A DNA stretch of 45,671 bases from Chara braunii. Lineage: Eukaryota; Streptophyta; Charophyceae; Charales; Characeae. The notes beneath the pieces are model-generated. The model was not told the DNA's origin. It worked only from the letters and a program-made list of their open reading frames with translations, and searched no databases. Location: positions 184,348 through 230,018 of the forward strand of contig BFEA01000935.1 in the NCBI GenBank assembly GCA_003427395.1, in the 5' to 3' direction. Shown here piece after piece: positions 12,000 through 23,490 of the stretch. The first letter of the stretch is position 1. Each line of letters opens with the position of its first letter. A program made the position numbers and the translations under genes.

Positions 12000-12900
12000 T
12001 CCAGGTCTACTTTAAGAATCTCAGTTCAGTCTTTGCAGGGCTCAATGTAGACTCGATGTAATCAGTTCAGTCTTTCAGTAATTTCAGTTCAGACTCAGTG
12101 AACTTGGTTCTGTCTTGACAAGTGCAGTTTAGCCTCAGAACTAAGATCCAGGTGAAGTTCTTCACAAGAGTTTGAGTTCAGTTCATGGTATTATACCAGC
12201 GACTTCATCTCGGTTTCAAGAAGCTCAATTTGGTGGACCTAATCTCCACAAGTTTAGTTCAGTTTTCAGTGTATTCAATAAACTCTGACCGGACTTAATG
12301 AGTCCAGTTTCATCTCAGAAGGTTTAGTTCAGCTTGAGTGAGTTCATTTTAGATTATGTGAAAACAGTTCGGTCTCAGTCAATTCGTATCAGATTTAGTA
12401 AATTCAGTCTGATCTTAATAAACTCGAATCAGTCTCAGTGAGATCAGTTCAGTTCCTGCGAGATCATTTCAGTTCCTCTGAGATCAGTTCAGTTCCTGCA
12501 AGATCAATTCAGTTCCAGCGAGATCAGTCCAGTTCCAGTGAGATCAGTTCAGTTCCAGCGAGATCAGTTCAGTTTCGGTAAGCTAAGATCAATTTTCAGA
12601 GTGAATTTCAAATTCAGACTAGACGCAGTGAGTTCAATTGCATCTCCGAAAGATCAGTTCAGTTTGAGTGATTTCATTTCAGACTCTGTGAAATCAATTT
12701 AGTGAATTTACTTTTGATCTTAGTAAGCTCGGATTGACTTTAATCAACTCAGTCTCTGTAAGCTAAGTGCAACATCAGTGGACTCAGATCAGTCTCAGTG
12801 AGTTCATCTCAGATTCAAAGAAATCAGATCAGTTTCAATGAGTTCGATTCTCAGTTTCAGTGAGTTCAGATTGAGTGAACTCTATCGATGATCTCAATTT
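12000..12900. repeat. Degenerate TTCAGTTC satellite with a clean 20-bp core
   Basis: Between about 12440 and 12580 a 20-bp unit, GAGATCAGTTCAGTTCCTGC and close variants, is repeated about seven times head to tail. Around it, words such as CAGTTCAGT, GTGAGTTCA and TCAGTCTCAGT recur at irregular spacing for some 900 bp, as expected of an old satellite that has drifted. Confidence 0.8.
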
Positions 12901-12913
12901 ATTATCAACCGGT

Positions 12914-13200
12914 TTTACCGCTGGTCACAACAAGCAGTCCCGGTGACAGCAGCGACAATGCTGGCCATAGCGGGAGGTGCCAGTGGTAGCAGCGACGACG
13001 CTGGTCACAGCGGACAGTTCCGGTGATAGCAGCGACGATGCTGGTCACAGCAGGCAGTTCCGGTGACAGCAGCGGCAGTGCTGGCCATAGCGGGAGACCC
13101 GATGATAGCAGCTAGGTTGCTAGTCACAGCAGGTAATCCCGGTGACAGCAACAAAGTGCTGGTCATAACGTGCTCTCATGGTGACCGCAACAACAGTTAT
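12914..13200. repeat. 40-bp tandem repeat, about seven units
   Basis: The anchor word CTGGTCACAG (with variants CTGGCCATAG and CTAGTCACAG) recurs at 12921, 12961, 13001, 13041, 13081, 13120 and 13159, a period of 40 bp drifting to 39. Units also share a GGTGACAGCAGCGACGATG-like part. A short open frame across it (13063-13245) is only a translation of the repeat. Confidence 0.88.
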
Positions 13201-14878
13201 GTCACAGCAAGTGTTCTCGTTGACATTAATACTCAGCAAGACTGATCAGATGATAAGTGAGAAACTTTAAAATTGGCAAGCATCTGAGTACAACAGGCTC
13301 AAGGCAAGAACTTATTGGGCACAATAGATATATTGAAAAGAGCATACTCAAGATTTGAGTACAGTCATAAGATACATACCGAGCAGACCCTCTCAAGATG
13401 TACTTGGACGTGGTGTCAGATGCTCTGAGAGAGATCGAGATTGAGGTCGAGAGTGAGAGGGGAGAGTGAGAGCACAGACACTGAGCACCGACCATGTCCT
13501 TGTCATTGTACTCTTGAGATGATATGAGCTCTCACTTTTCCCTCATTCATCTTGTCTTTGCCTTGAGTCAGTCAGTCTTGATTATCTCTTCTGGCATTGG
13601 TTGATGACTGTTTTCCTTGCTGATTATGTCACAGTTCTCAATTCTCTAAATTGGCACCTTGATGCACACATGGCATATTTAATTTAATTTTTTATTATTT
13701 GCATGCTCATTGCCGTTCCGAATCACAATTAAAGATTCATAAGACCGGGCTCCGGCGAAGACCGTAATTGAAGGGTCTCGCTCGAAGCCGGGCGCACCCA
13801 ACAGGAAGGGATTTGCTTTATTTAAATTTATTTATTTATTGCAAAAGCACACAAAATCCTGCGTGACAGCTTGTTGACTTTTCGGTCGCCAGAAGAGGCC
13901 CGACTGAAAACAGTGCCACAGCGTTTACAACATGAACGGGTTAGCGTAGGTAGGAATACTGGGGGGGAAGAGGTGGGAGGTGGGTTGATTCGGCAAGTGG
14001 TGGTTGTGGGGGGTCGGGAAGGGGGTATCCCCCTCATCCCTGTTTTTTAAGGGGGGGGAAAGGAAAAACTCGAAAAATAGAAAAAAAAAAAAAAACGTAT
14101 CAGACCCCTACTTGCAGCGCATCCCATGCACAAGGGAGCGGCACATGCAGCGCAGAGCACATGTGCATGCACGCACACGCACAGGATGCAGCACATTCAA
14201 AAAAAAAAAAAAAAAAAGTTCAGGGTGGGGTGGCCAAACACTTCCCTCATTTATGAAATTCAGGAACCAAGAGGGAGAAAAGTTAGGGTCACGCCATACC
14301 CCAAAACCGTGGGCACAAGAATTCACTTCCTTTCTATGTCCAACCTCTTTATCGAGGGGCCTTTACAACAAATTAGCTAGGACCCCACGTGCAGCAGAGG
14401 TGAACTTCAAACTTGAACTTGCCAGCGTGAGTTGAGAATATATAATCTGGATTCGAATTCACGTTTGTGCATCTCGGTTATGGGTCACTATTCTCTTTTT
14501 TCCCGTTTTCTTTTCTTTAATATGTGCAGTGGCCCTAAGGGCCTCTATTCACCACATGCATAAAAGACAAAATATATGGCGGTGTATTATTCCACGTTCT
14601 GCAGAAGATTCATTGTAATTTTGCACATTCTGTGAGAAGTGCAGCCTAGCCTTGAGAATCACGTGCAGAGACCAACATGGCCTAGCTACGTGAGCAACCC
14701 ATAACTGCTGAAACACGGACTTGAATTTGAATCCTGAGTATATATTCGACCAGCTTGTGCTGGACTCCATACTCACTGGCTGGCAGTGCCTGCCTCGATT
14801 TTGATGGAGGGTCTATGCTTTATTGCTGCGAGGACCCTCCCAATTGCCTGCATCAGCCCTCTAAGTCGTGCTCAGGGG

Positions 14879-14880
<2 letters not shown>
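13201..14880. other. No gene seen; homopolymer-rich spacer
   Basis: The stretch holds AT-rich DNA (13680-13860), G-rich runs (about 13961-14060), poly-A runs at about 14082-14096 and 14200-14217, and a CA-rich block between the two poly-A runs. The open frames here translate homopolymers or lack recognisable content. Two poly-A runs could mark old retroposed insertions, but I could not find their target duplications. Confidence 0.45.
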
Positions 14881-14947
<67 letters not shown>

Positions 14948-15016
14948 NNNNNNNNNNNNNNNNNNNNNNNNNNNNNNNNNNNNNNNNNNNNNNNNNNNNN
15001 NNNNNNNNNNNNNNNN
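14881..15016. repeat. TC microsatellite running into an assembly gap
   Basis: An uninterrupted TC repeat fills 14881-14946. Then 69 N characters (14948-15016) follow, and the sequence resumes as a TG-rich repeat. The gap very likely reflects collapse or unresolved length of a compound TC/TG microsatellite. Confidence 0.95.
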
Positions 15017-16849
15017 TGTGTGTGTATGTGTGTGCGTGTATATATGTCTGGGTGGGGGTACTTTGTGATTTTTTTTTTTTACTTTTTTGTGAATGTCACA
15101 CGCCGTAGGGTGGCGCACAAGACGCGCATGCTGGCAGGGGGTGTGCGTTCGATTTTTTCCCGCCCCCTGCCACGTGGCGCGTTTGAATGCGTTTGAACGT
15201 GACCCACAATCGTTTGAACGTGGGCATTCGAACGCAAATGCGCGTTCACCGCGTTCAGACGGTCACATAGACCCCCAACTTTGAATTTTTTTGTTTTTTT
15301 CTTCTTTTGTCTTCCTCTTTGATTTAATTTTCTCTTTTCTTTAAAAAGTTTGAATTATCATATCCCCCTACTTGTTTCTTATTTTTCTGGTTTATTTTAT
15401 TTTTATTTTTATTTATTATGAAAATTTGAATTTTTCTCCTGCACCTCCATATGTATTTAGGACTTAGCTATTTCAGCTATCGACGCACATTTTGACCTCA
15501 TGGGTGTAACGAAGTGCTACCGAAATTTTCTTTTTTCTCCCTACTCTCTCCCATCTTACTTAGTCATTTTTTCTTGATGGCACACTTCGACCCCATGAGG
15601 GTAACGAAATGCTGCAAAACTTTTTGAAAAATCCGCAACTTAGTTTTTCTTCTCTCCTCCACCTCATTTATTTATTAAGATTTAACACTTAGTTTTTCTT
15701 CACTCTCCTCCACCTCATTTATTTATTTATGTATTTATCTGAAATTTATGAAATGCGGCATTTTGAAAATACGTATGCTTCTCTTGGTTTCTCCTTCCTC
15801 TTGGCAGATTTTTCACATAATCGGGGATAGTGCAATCAGACTCGCTCTCATCCACACTTCGCATGCATGCAAATAGGTGCGCATCAAACTAGCGATAAGT
15901 GCCTACTCAAAACTCAGAGATATGGTAGCCAAGAACACACTTCAGGTACAAGTTCACTTCAATGGCTATGGCGACTCAGCGCCCACACAACTCTCTGTTC
16001 GCACACACAGGATCACCCTAGATATCCCACACGCGATACTCTGTACACACACACACACTCACACTGCACACTATCTACAGCTACGGGGCTACAACCGCTA
16101 CTACCCTATCGCTATGGCTAAGCTCCTTCTCTCTCGCCCACTTCGTCCTCGGCCTCACTGCAGACCACCTCACACAAGTCGCTACGACAGCGCTTCCGCA
16201 TGGCTGATGCAGGAATGAATGAATGGTTGGGCACTGCCCTTTGATTTATACTTCTGCAGCTCGTTCGTCTGGCCCTTTCTCATGCCCGTAATGCACATAG
16301 TCCCATGTGGTACTTGCTTGACTGGACCAGGACTGACTGGGACTGGAACTGCTGACTTAACACGGGTAGACTCCACCACTTGCCCACTTGCCTCACCACT
16401 TGCCCACTTGCCTCAACCTAAACATGGGCAACTTCGAAAGGCCACTACTTGAACCTTGGTCATAGACTTGGCCTTTCGATACTGCAGCAGCTACGACCTT
16501 GACCTTTCTGGACTGTAGCAGCTACGACCTTAACCCTTCGGGAAAGCTACGGCTACGACTTGTAGACCTGACTGAGACTCCTACTCGACAGGTCTAGAGA
16601 TTGAACCCCTACTACCTATGGACCCTACGACAGCCTACCAACTGTTACAAATACACAGGTCACGGGTTCAACTCTTGGGGTCGACACAGATACTTTACAC
16701 AGGTCAGGTGGGAACTACGGATCGAGCCCTGGGATCTGCATCGGATACTGCGAACTGGTGAATACCGTTTCACTCCCGCCGGCCTAAATTCGAGGTCCTC
16801 CGAGAATAACTCAGTCCAAGGTAGGACCTTTCCCTTTCTTATCTCTCTC
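15017..16849. other. No gene seen; small duplications
   Basis: At 15130-15270 words of the GTTTGAACG/GCGTTCGAACGC type recur in both orientations, like the subterminal repeats of hAT-type elements; similar DNA is at 45380-45490. Two imperfect duplications follow: CGACC(T/C)CATG...GTAACGAA at about 15490 and 15590, and the block CTTAGTTTTTCTTC...CTCCTCCACCTCATTTATT at about 15640 and 15690. Words such as GCAGCTACGACCTT are repeated at 16480-16550. A purine run at about 16806-16835, read on the minus strand, lies just after the integrase relic and may be its polypurine tract. Confidence 0.4.
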
Positions 16850-17221
16850 TTAGGCTCTAACTATGTCGGGAGCTGTCTCTAGAAGTTCTGCTCTAGTGAA
16901 CCAACAGTCGTCCTCCAATTCCTGATAAGCAAACCGGACCTTATACTGCTTTTGCGGACAGCCTCTACGTCCTGTTCTGAACACATCTTCACCGACAATG
17001 CCATCAATGTCGTATCTCTCGTCCATGTCCGGGGGGATCATGGACCTCCTAGATGGAAATTGTTGACTCGTGACACACGACAGTAACTTTGCTGCATGAA
17101 ATACAAAGTAGGTGTAGAGGTGTGCTGGAATCTCTATGGTGTAGGACGGTCCATCCTCTCCGCCCTTTACTTCTAGAACTGGCCACGATCCTCTATACGA
17201 AATCTCGAGGAAGAGCAACAT
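16850..17221 (-). pseudogene. Gypsy-type integrase C-terminus/chromodomain relic
   Basis: The fragment reads YTIEIPAHLYTYFVFHAAKL (the segment after a GPY/F module), then a Pro/Asp-rich linker (IPPDMDERYDIDGI) and a chromodomain-like end (YKVRFAYQELEDDCWFTRAE ... LLETAPDIVRA). The architecture matches the end of pol at 7480-7895, but the sequence is clearly a different lineage. Everything upstream (integrase core, RT) is missing: the similarity stops at 17221, next to an unrelated transposase-like ORF, so this is a 5'-truncated remnant or a junction made by a later insertion. Confidence 0.8.
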
Positions 17222-17236
17222 ATTGTATACGTTCCT

Positions 17237-17953
17237 TCATTTCATGACAGACGACGCACCTCGTGAACGTGTTAGATTGCGCGGGGGAAACGTGGAAAAA
17301 ATGTTTTCACCACATTTTATAAAAGTTGGACTCAGACACGACCGCGAGGCCAGCGGCAACAACGTATGATTTGATGGACTCATAAATTGATCTCTTCGTT
17401 GTGGCCGTTGGCCTCGCGGTCTTGAACCCCCACCTTCGTCAGCCACCTCATTCGACATGCTATCCGCATGACATTCGATGAACGTTCTCATGCTGGTAAG
17501 CATGACGACCGTTTTATTGGTGGGTCGATATCTACCCGTCAGGCCATGCTCGGAACGCACGAAGCCATTGTCGACGTGCTTTTTGTAGGTATAGAATGTA
17601 TTACGTGAGACACCGAGCACATTGCAGTACGCCTTGACACACATCGAACGTTCCAACTCTACAGGCCGGACACGTTTGTGTCCACCCTCATTTAGCGTGA
17701 AATCTTTAATACTTTTCATCCACCACTCAGCTCGCTCTGTCAGACTCTTACTGTATAGTCTTTGTCTAACCTTTAGGACTTCCTTAGGCGACACGTCGTA
17801 ACAACAACGAGCCTTGCAATATGCCATGCCGCGCACCATGAGCAGTTTTTTTGCGGACAACATGTTTCTCGCTTTTTTGTACTGTTCTTTCCTCCTAGCG
17901 TTCTTATTAGCCATGCTATACGGTTGTCTCTCCCCTGGCAGAGGTGCGGGCAA
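17237..17953 (-). pseudogene. Transposase-like N-terminal fragment
   Basis: Residues ~50-175 are protein-like: a Cys pair (CKARCC), a helical segment (RAEWWMKSIKDFTLNEGGHK) and a helix-turn-helix-like block (MCVKAYCNVLGVSRNTFYTY ... SEHGLTGRYR), followed by a FIECHADSMSN motif. This arrangement recalls N-terminal regions of poorly named DDE-type transposases found in many eukaryotes; that assignment is from memory and moderate at best. The expected catalytic domain is absent. Beyond about residue 170 the frame becomes Arg/Pro/Ser-rich with no pattern, and a 25-bp inverted repeat (17337-17425) lies there. It could alternatively be an exon of a host gene. Confidence 0.5.
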
Positions 17954-18104
17954 AATTTGTAGTATCGCCCTTCTCTCTGCATCACCCCTGCCGGACGCTT
18001 CCGGCCCAGACTAACTCTGAACTGGAATCCCATTGTTACTTCGCACTTGCGTTGGACTCGCCCGAAGAACAGTCGGTGGCAACCAACTTCGTAGTATTGG
18101 ACGT

Positions 18105-18612
18105 TAAGTGTCGTACCACCGGTCACCGTTCACGGGGTCTTTGGACGGAGACCGGTCATGGAGTTCACCCCGTTCACAACACAGGAGTTCACGGAGAGCA
18201 GTTTTTTGTTTTTTTGTTTTTTTTTTTGGCTGGGGGGGTATGTTTTGTTTTTTATAAGAGGGTGGGGGACATCGGAGGGTAACTCCCTATAATTTTTTCA
18301 AATTTGTTTTTTCACGAATAATATATATATTTTTAATTAAAAAAAATAAAAAAAATCAACCAGCCAAAATAAGCATTTTCGTTTGCTATTTTGTAGGTCA
18401 TTCCGATTTTTTTTTTTTTTTTTCAATGTCATCACGCTCTGGGGCCTGGGGCGAATGTACCTGAGGGAGCCCCCCCCCAAAAAAAAAAAAAAAACACCAC
18501 TCTTTAGTGGTCGGCCCGTTCACCGTGAACGACCGTTCACAAAAAAACACCAAATGAACGGTCGGTCACGTTCATGTGACCGGTTCCGGTCACGGTCACG
18601 GGTACGACACTG
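18105..18612. mobile_element. Short hAT-like non-autonomous element
   Basis: The ends are inverted copies: AGTGTCGTACC at about 18107 and GGTACGACACT at 18601. The outer right end read inward starts CAGTG, as many hAT elements do. The flanks TTGGACGT (18097-18104) and CTGGACGT (18613-18620) agree at seven of eight bases, fitting an 8-bp target duplication. Subterminal regions carry repeated GGTCAC, GTTCACGG and GTGAACG words in both orientations. The core is AT-rich with T, A and C homopolymers and has no transposase. Confidence 0.6.
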
Positions 18613-18995
18613 CTGGACGTACCGCAAAGCGAAGGTGCACTGGAAGAGGACTGCTGTTCAAACGAGTAATCAATGACCACCAACTTCTCACTCTCGTCAT
18701 CAGATGTTGCGAAAGAAGCAGCCATTGGCAAGCAACTGCTGTGCGCCTCGTCTGAAATGTGAAACTCGATTCGGGAGGCAGACGGTTCTTCGTCTGCGGA
18801 CGGTGTCGCCAGATCCGTAGGCAATTGGATGCAACCTCCAACGCTCTCAAGAAAAGCGAGACTTTGTTTTCTAGGGAAAGTTGCAGTGGACTGTTGGAAC
18901 GGTGAACTGTTGGAAGAGCTCGTCGGGGCCAACTCTAGGTGTTGCAGCTGGTAATGCAAGTCGATGGGCTGTTCAGTTTCCATAGCCCCGTTCAT
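18537..18995 (-). CDS. Hypothetical protein or exon, 152 residues
   Basis: The frame starts at an ATG (MNGAMETEQPIDLHYQLQHL) and reads a Ser/Glu-rich, mostly polar protein with SADEEPSASRIEFHISDEAH and SDDESEKLVVIDYSFEQ. Its composition is protein-like in the first ~125 residues. The last ~25 residues run into the end of the hAT-like element, so the original end has probably been replaced. I do not recognise the family. It could be the N-terminal exon of a gene of which the transposase-like segment downstream on the same strand (17237-17953) is another part, but nothing proves a link. Confidence 0.3.
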   Translation of the reverse strand: MNGAMETEQPIDLHYQLQHLELAPTSSSNSSPFQQSTATFPRKQSLAFLESVGGCIQLPTDLATPSADEEPSASRIEFHISDEAHSSCLPMAASFATSDDESEKLVVIDYSFEQQSSSSAPSLCGTSSSVVPVTVTGTGHMNVTDRSFGVFL

Positions 18996-20065
18996 GCGGC
19001 AATTCGCTGAGGCGTCCTTGGCGCCGTCATGTAATCGTCGGTGTAGCGGATGCGATTCCCGCTAGCGAAATCGATTGAACTCTCCAGTGCGGAGTGAACG
19101 GGTCATTCGAATGTCTCCACACCCTGCAAAACAACGGAGCAAATTGCAAGCACGCATACTAAGGAATTAAGGGATGACCCCCCAACCCCCATCCCCCCCC
19201 CCACCCCCCTCTTCCCCAGACCCGATCCCCGACGTATCATCTGAACACGGCGAGCTCGTCTGTTGGCGATTAGAGCCCCTGCAACCGATTTGCCGCACAC
19301 GGAAGGCGCAGTTTGGCAGTCGGGTGACACGAACGATTTGACAAACCTTGACATGTAAAGTGCGTCGATATCCGAACTTGGCAGAGATCGGAATCCTTTG
19401 ATTGCATTAATTGCATGTGTCGAAGGGCATTCAAATTTTTCTTGGATCGACTCTGGCGTTAAGAATTGTGCCGATAGAAAACGAATATACCCTATCCCCT
19501 TTTGCTTTTTGTAATTTTTTCAGTTGGACGTTGAATTCCATAGCAGCTGTCAAAGTCAAACCCCTTGACCTGTTCAAAGGCCTCCGATGATGGAACTCAG
19601 CTGCTACAAAGGGCCTTGGCCCGCCCACCCGTCATTCCCGCACGTTGCTGAAGAGGGTAGGTACCGCAATCGTTTTGGCGGTTGTCTAGCATCGAAAGGT
19701 AAGTCCCTCAAGGCACGTGTCAGCCAACACTTGAGTGTCGAATAAGACCCTCGACACCGTCGAGGGCCACGCGAGTATGGACAGCATATTGCACGCCATC
19801 ACTGTGACTGGTTGCGAACTCATGCATGGCTAGTTGTTATGAGGAAGTCTGCGTCCGCCCTACATTTATAGATGTCAACCGCGCGCTGTCTGTAAGCGGT
19901 TTGTGACATTTGGTTATAGGTCGGACACCCTACGGGCCAGCCGTGAATCTTTCTTGTTAATTTGTCGACCCAATTTTTTTTTCGTGGCACGACTGGTTCC
20001 CAGGAGGATGCTCCTACCATGATTTAGACGTGCACAAGGAACGGACCAACCATCGTGGATCGCAA
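18996..20065. other. No gene seen
   Basis: This is a spacer with a C-rich block at 19181-19215 and a diverged piece resembling the 22-bp motif near 19360-19380 (ATCCGAACTTGGC). Open frames on the minus strand (for example 19103-19354 and 19820-20020) show no recognisable domain. Confidence 0.45.
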
Positions 20066-23000
20066 AAGTCCGCCGGGATCCGAACTTGTCAAAAACGGAA
20101 TCGACATCGAACCGGTTAATCATCGTTTGCCATGAACTGACTGTCGGCCAATTGACATTACAAATGCAAGGCTATGAGTGGTTGTAGATTAGGAAACACA
20201 TTGGTGAATGACCCTCAAGCGACCCCCATACACCCCGATTAACTCCACCTCGATTCCGAGGCTGTGTGCTGGGACTCCAAACCTTTGCAGCCCGCACGGC
20301 TTCGACACCGAAGCGTCTTCGCAGGCGAACGAGAATAATCACTGCCACCGTCAGCAACCCCTGTACACCCCAATTATGGCAATACACACGGCGAGCTCGA
20401 TTGCGCACCCATAGTTCTCCAACAACGAAAACACATGCGATGGACCAGGCCGTGGAAAAGGACGTTTTGCATCACCCGGAACTCGAAAGTTCGTCGGGAT
20501 CCGAACTTGGTGGTTGCAGATGGCGTCGGGAACATGTTTACGGTCTGGTGCTCTCAACTGTGTGTTGGACAAGAGAACGCATAGAAGAGAGGCTAGTCGC
20601 GGGTGCACCACCTTACAAATCGGCGCAGCGCGGCCCCGAAGTGACCCCTATAAACACCGATTTTCCCCATCGACAAAGACAGTTCCTGCGGTGTTCAAGT
20701 CACAGTTGTCATAATCTGCGCTGATTTCGGCAAGTACCAGTAGAACAGCTCGTGGAACTCCTAGATCCTCGCGGCGCGAAGAAGTGAAATGTAACCATGG
20801 TTGATAAACCCTCCCCAGCAACCCCGACAAACCCCGATTCGTCGACGATTACACGCCTTGGTTGCATGTTAGAGACCAGATTCTACGTATCACGACAATT
20901 ACAGCCCTTGGAGGGCAACGAAGATCGACGGCAGACCGAGAACGGACCCCGCCACTGACATCGACGGCAACCCCTAGAAACCCCTATGAGGGCAATTCCG
21001 AAGGCGAGCACTTTTGCGTACCCCGAGGCCTCTGGCAATCAAAACACATGCGAAGGTCCAGGCTGTTGGAAAGGATGGTTAGATTTGCGCGGAGCCTCAA
21101 AGCCCACTGGGAACCGAACGTGGCGGGCACCGGAACAGCGAGTAACCGGTTTTCGCGTGGCTGGATTTATTGGAAGGGCGCATTAGCGGTTGCACAGAAG
21201 GAAGGCTATGCGTGGGTGCACCGCATCATGAAACGACCCATCGTGGCTTGCAACCGACCCCTATAAACCCCGATTATCTGCGCCTTCGCTGCGAATTTCT
21301 ATGGCCTCAACTATTGCGAAATTAGCGTGGAAATTCGAGGTTTGCATTATTTTCGCCACATCAGGGTTTCCAAGGATCGTGTGAACAGGAAAAACGGAAG
21401 CACGTTCGTCGCTGTGCTTGCTGAAGCAGGCAATGCCAACGCTCAAACACGCGAGGACGTTGAGGCGAATCAGGTTTCTCCGGGGTTGCGTAGGGGTCTT
21501 CCATCCATGGTGTCATTTGTTGAATCGGAACACGACGGTCTTCGAGTCTCACGCACTGTTTCAGTCGATCCTGTCATCTCACCGTAAATCCGCACTGATT
21601 ATGACAACGCTCGAACATGTTGAAGTTGCTTTCGCATCATGCGAGAACGCTTCCTTGATGTGGAGAAAGGGGGTTTCACAGGGGTCGCTCGGGGGCCATG
21701 CTTAGTCACGTTACAATATGGTGCACAGTGCACCCACGCACGGTCTTGCACTGCCGACGATTCAACCAAAACCCACATTACACCAAACTGTCGTGGCCAC
21801 AGGCAAAGTCTGCAATGCCTAAAAACCCCGTGTATGGAAACTTAGAAGGCGAGTTCTTCTGCTCACTGTGGTTCCAGGCCGTTTCGCGTCGAGCTGCAGT
21901 CACGCGTGGCCAGTATTTTGTGCACACAACGGTCCAACAGTGGATCCGCTGCAGACGTGCAAAAGAACGACTCCTCGAGGCTCCTGCAACTGCCAAGTTC
22001 GGATCCCGGCGGACTATGAGGGTATGGGTCAATCTGACCGTCCTTTTCGACGGTTTCGACCATCGCACTTGTTCTGAGCGGTTGCCAGTGGTCGCTTCGG
22101 TTTGCGGTCAGCCCTGTGTTTTAGTTGCTCTCCCCGTGATGCCAGGGGTACCATGGGGGCCATGCAGACTCATTCCATATATTGGGGAGGCAAAGCACAT
22201 CCCATGTAAACCTCGATGTCGACACTGAGAATGCGAGCTCGTTCGCTGGCACTGCTAATTTCCGCGGGTCGAACGTTGTCAACATAAGCGTGGGAACTTG
22301 GTCGCTGACAGGTTCAGATCCCGGCACAAACCCGCGCTGATTTTGACAATGTTGTCACCGCTGGAATTTGCAGTGACAGCGAACGAGCTCGCTTTCTTGA
22401 TGTTGAAATCGGGGTTTGCCCGGGTCCCATGGGGGCCATGCCGAGTCATTTCGTAATGTGTGAAGGCAAAGCATAGCCTTGCATCGCGGGGAGAGCAACT
22501 GAAAACCAGGGTTGACCGCAAACCGAAGCGACCACTGCCACCGTCGACAACCCCTCAGACTCTTTGAGCGATGGTCCAAGCCGTCGAGAAGGACGGTCCG
22601 ATTGACCCGTACACTCAAAGTCCGTTGGGATCCGAACTTGGTAGTTGCAAGAACCTCGAGGAACCTTTTTTTGTGCGTGTGCAGGGGATCCAGTGTTGGA
22701 CCGTTGTGTGCGCACAATAATGGCCACGTGTGGCTGCAGTACAGCGCGAAACAGCTGGGCACGGTCCCCAGGCGACCCCCGTAAACCGAGACTCTCTCCA
22801 TCGAGAAATCACGCTCGCGCTATTGCACAACAGTTGTATGCAGGCTGACGCACAAGCTGCTCATCGCGGATTTGCTGAAAAATGAAATGACTGTCGTGGC
22901 TGAAAGACCACTCTACAACCCCCATAAACCCCGGTTCGCCCAATCGACAAGGCGAGCTCGAGGGTGCTTCAACCTCGCGTGCTCGCACGACGGAGAACAT

Positions 23001-23490
23001 CTTCAAGAAGAACATAACGTGAACCTCTAAGTTCGCTAAGATCCGAACTTGTCGTTTCCTGCGATTGCGTTGGTTGCACCGCTGAGAGGGCAAACAACGA
23101 TAAGTTCGGATCCCGGCGAACTTTGAAGTCACACTGCATCCTCCTCTACGTTGGAATGCATCATGCAACTGTCTACATCAGAGACTTTTTGTTGGTTTCT
23201 AGCTGAGGTGCTTTGCGCGTAGTTCACCGGGATCCGAAGTTCACGAAAATTGGGCACCGCGTACTCGACAACCACGTCCCACACAAGTTCGTTGAAAGAG
23301 GGTTGTCAGCAGTTAATCGCGGGTTCGAGAACTGGTGGAGAGAAGCGTTTTCGGGGAACGTGTTTGAGGAAGCCCCACCGGATCCAAAATTATCAGATAA
23401 CTTTTTTCGGGAACCGGAGTGATATGTTTATGTTGCCCTCGTCTCAGTAAAGTTGTGAATTCCACGAATCCGCCGGGATACGAACTTCGA
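20066..23490. repeat. Mosaic of diverged repeats, no gene
   Basis: Several words recur: a CCCC(T/C)ATAAACCCCGATT-like string at about 20225, 20643, 20812, 21259 and 22917; AAAACACATGCGA(T/A)GG near 20430 and 21048; CCATGGGGGCCATGC at about 22150 and 22427, with a weaker relative at 21690. The 22-bp motif sits in the same units. This suggests old copies of a unit several hundred bp long in both orientations. No frame shows a recognisable protein. Confidence 0.65.
21881..22752. repeat. Large inverted repeat, ~265-bp arms
   Basis: The left arm 21881-22143 is matched in reverse complement by 22480-22752 with a ~336-bp spacer. Shared landmarks are ACAACGGTCCAACA.TGGATCC, CCTCGAGG, the 22-bp motif (21995 reverse, 22618 forward), GGTCAATC.GACCGTCCTT and CAGTGGTCGCTTCGG followed by TTTGCGGTCA. 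Similarity is high enough to align by eye, with many substitutions. Confidence 0.85.

Noticed and set aside
13741-13800. Possible tRNA or SINE box sequence near the GC-rich GACCGGGCTCCGG stretch
   Set aside because: No cloverleaf or A/B box pair could be assembled.
14755-15196. Frames with Leu-Ser repeats
   Set aside because: Translations of the TC microsatellite and the N gap.
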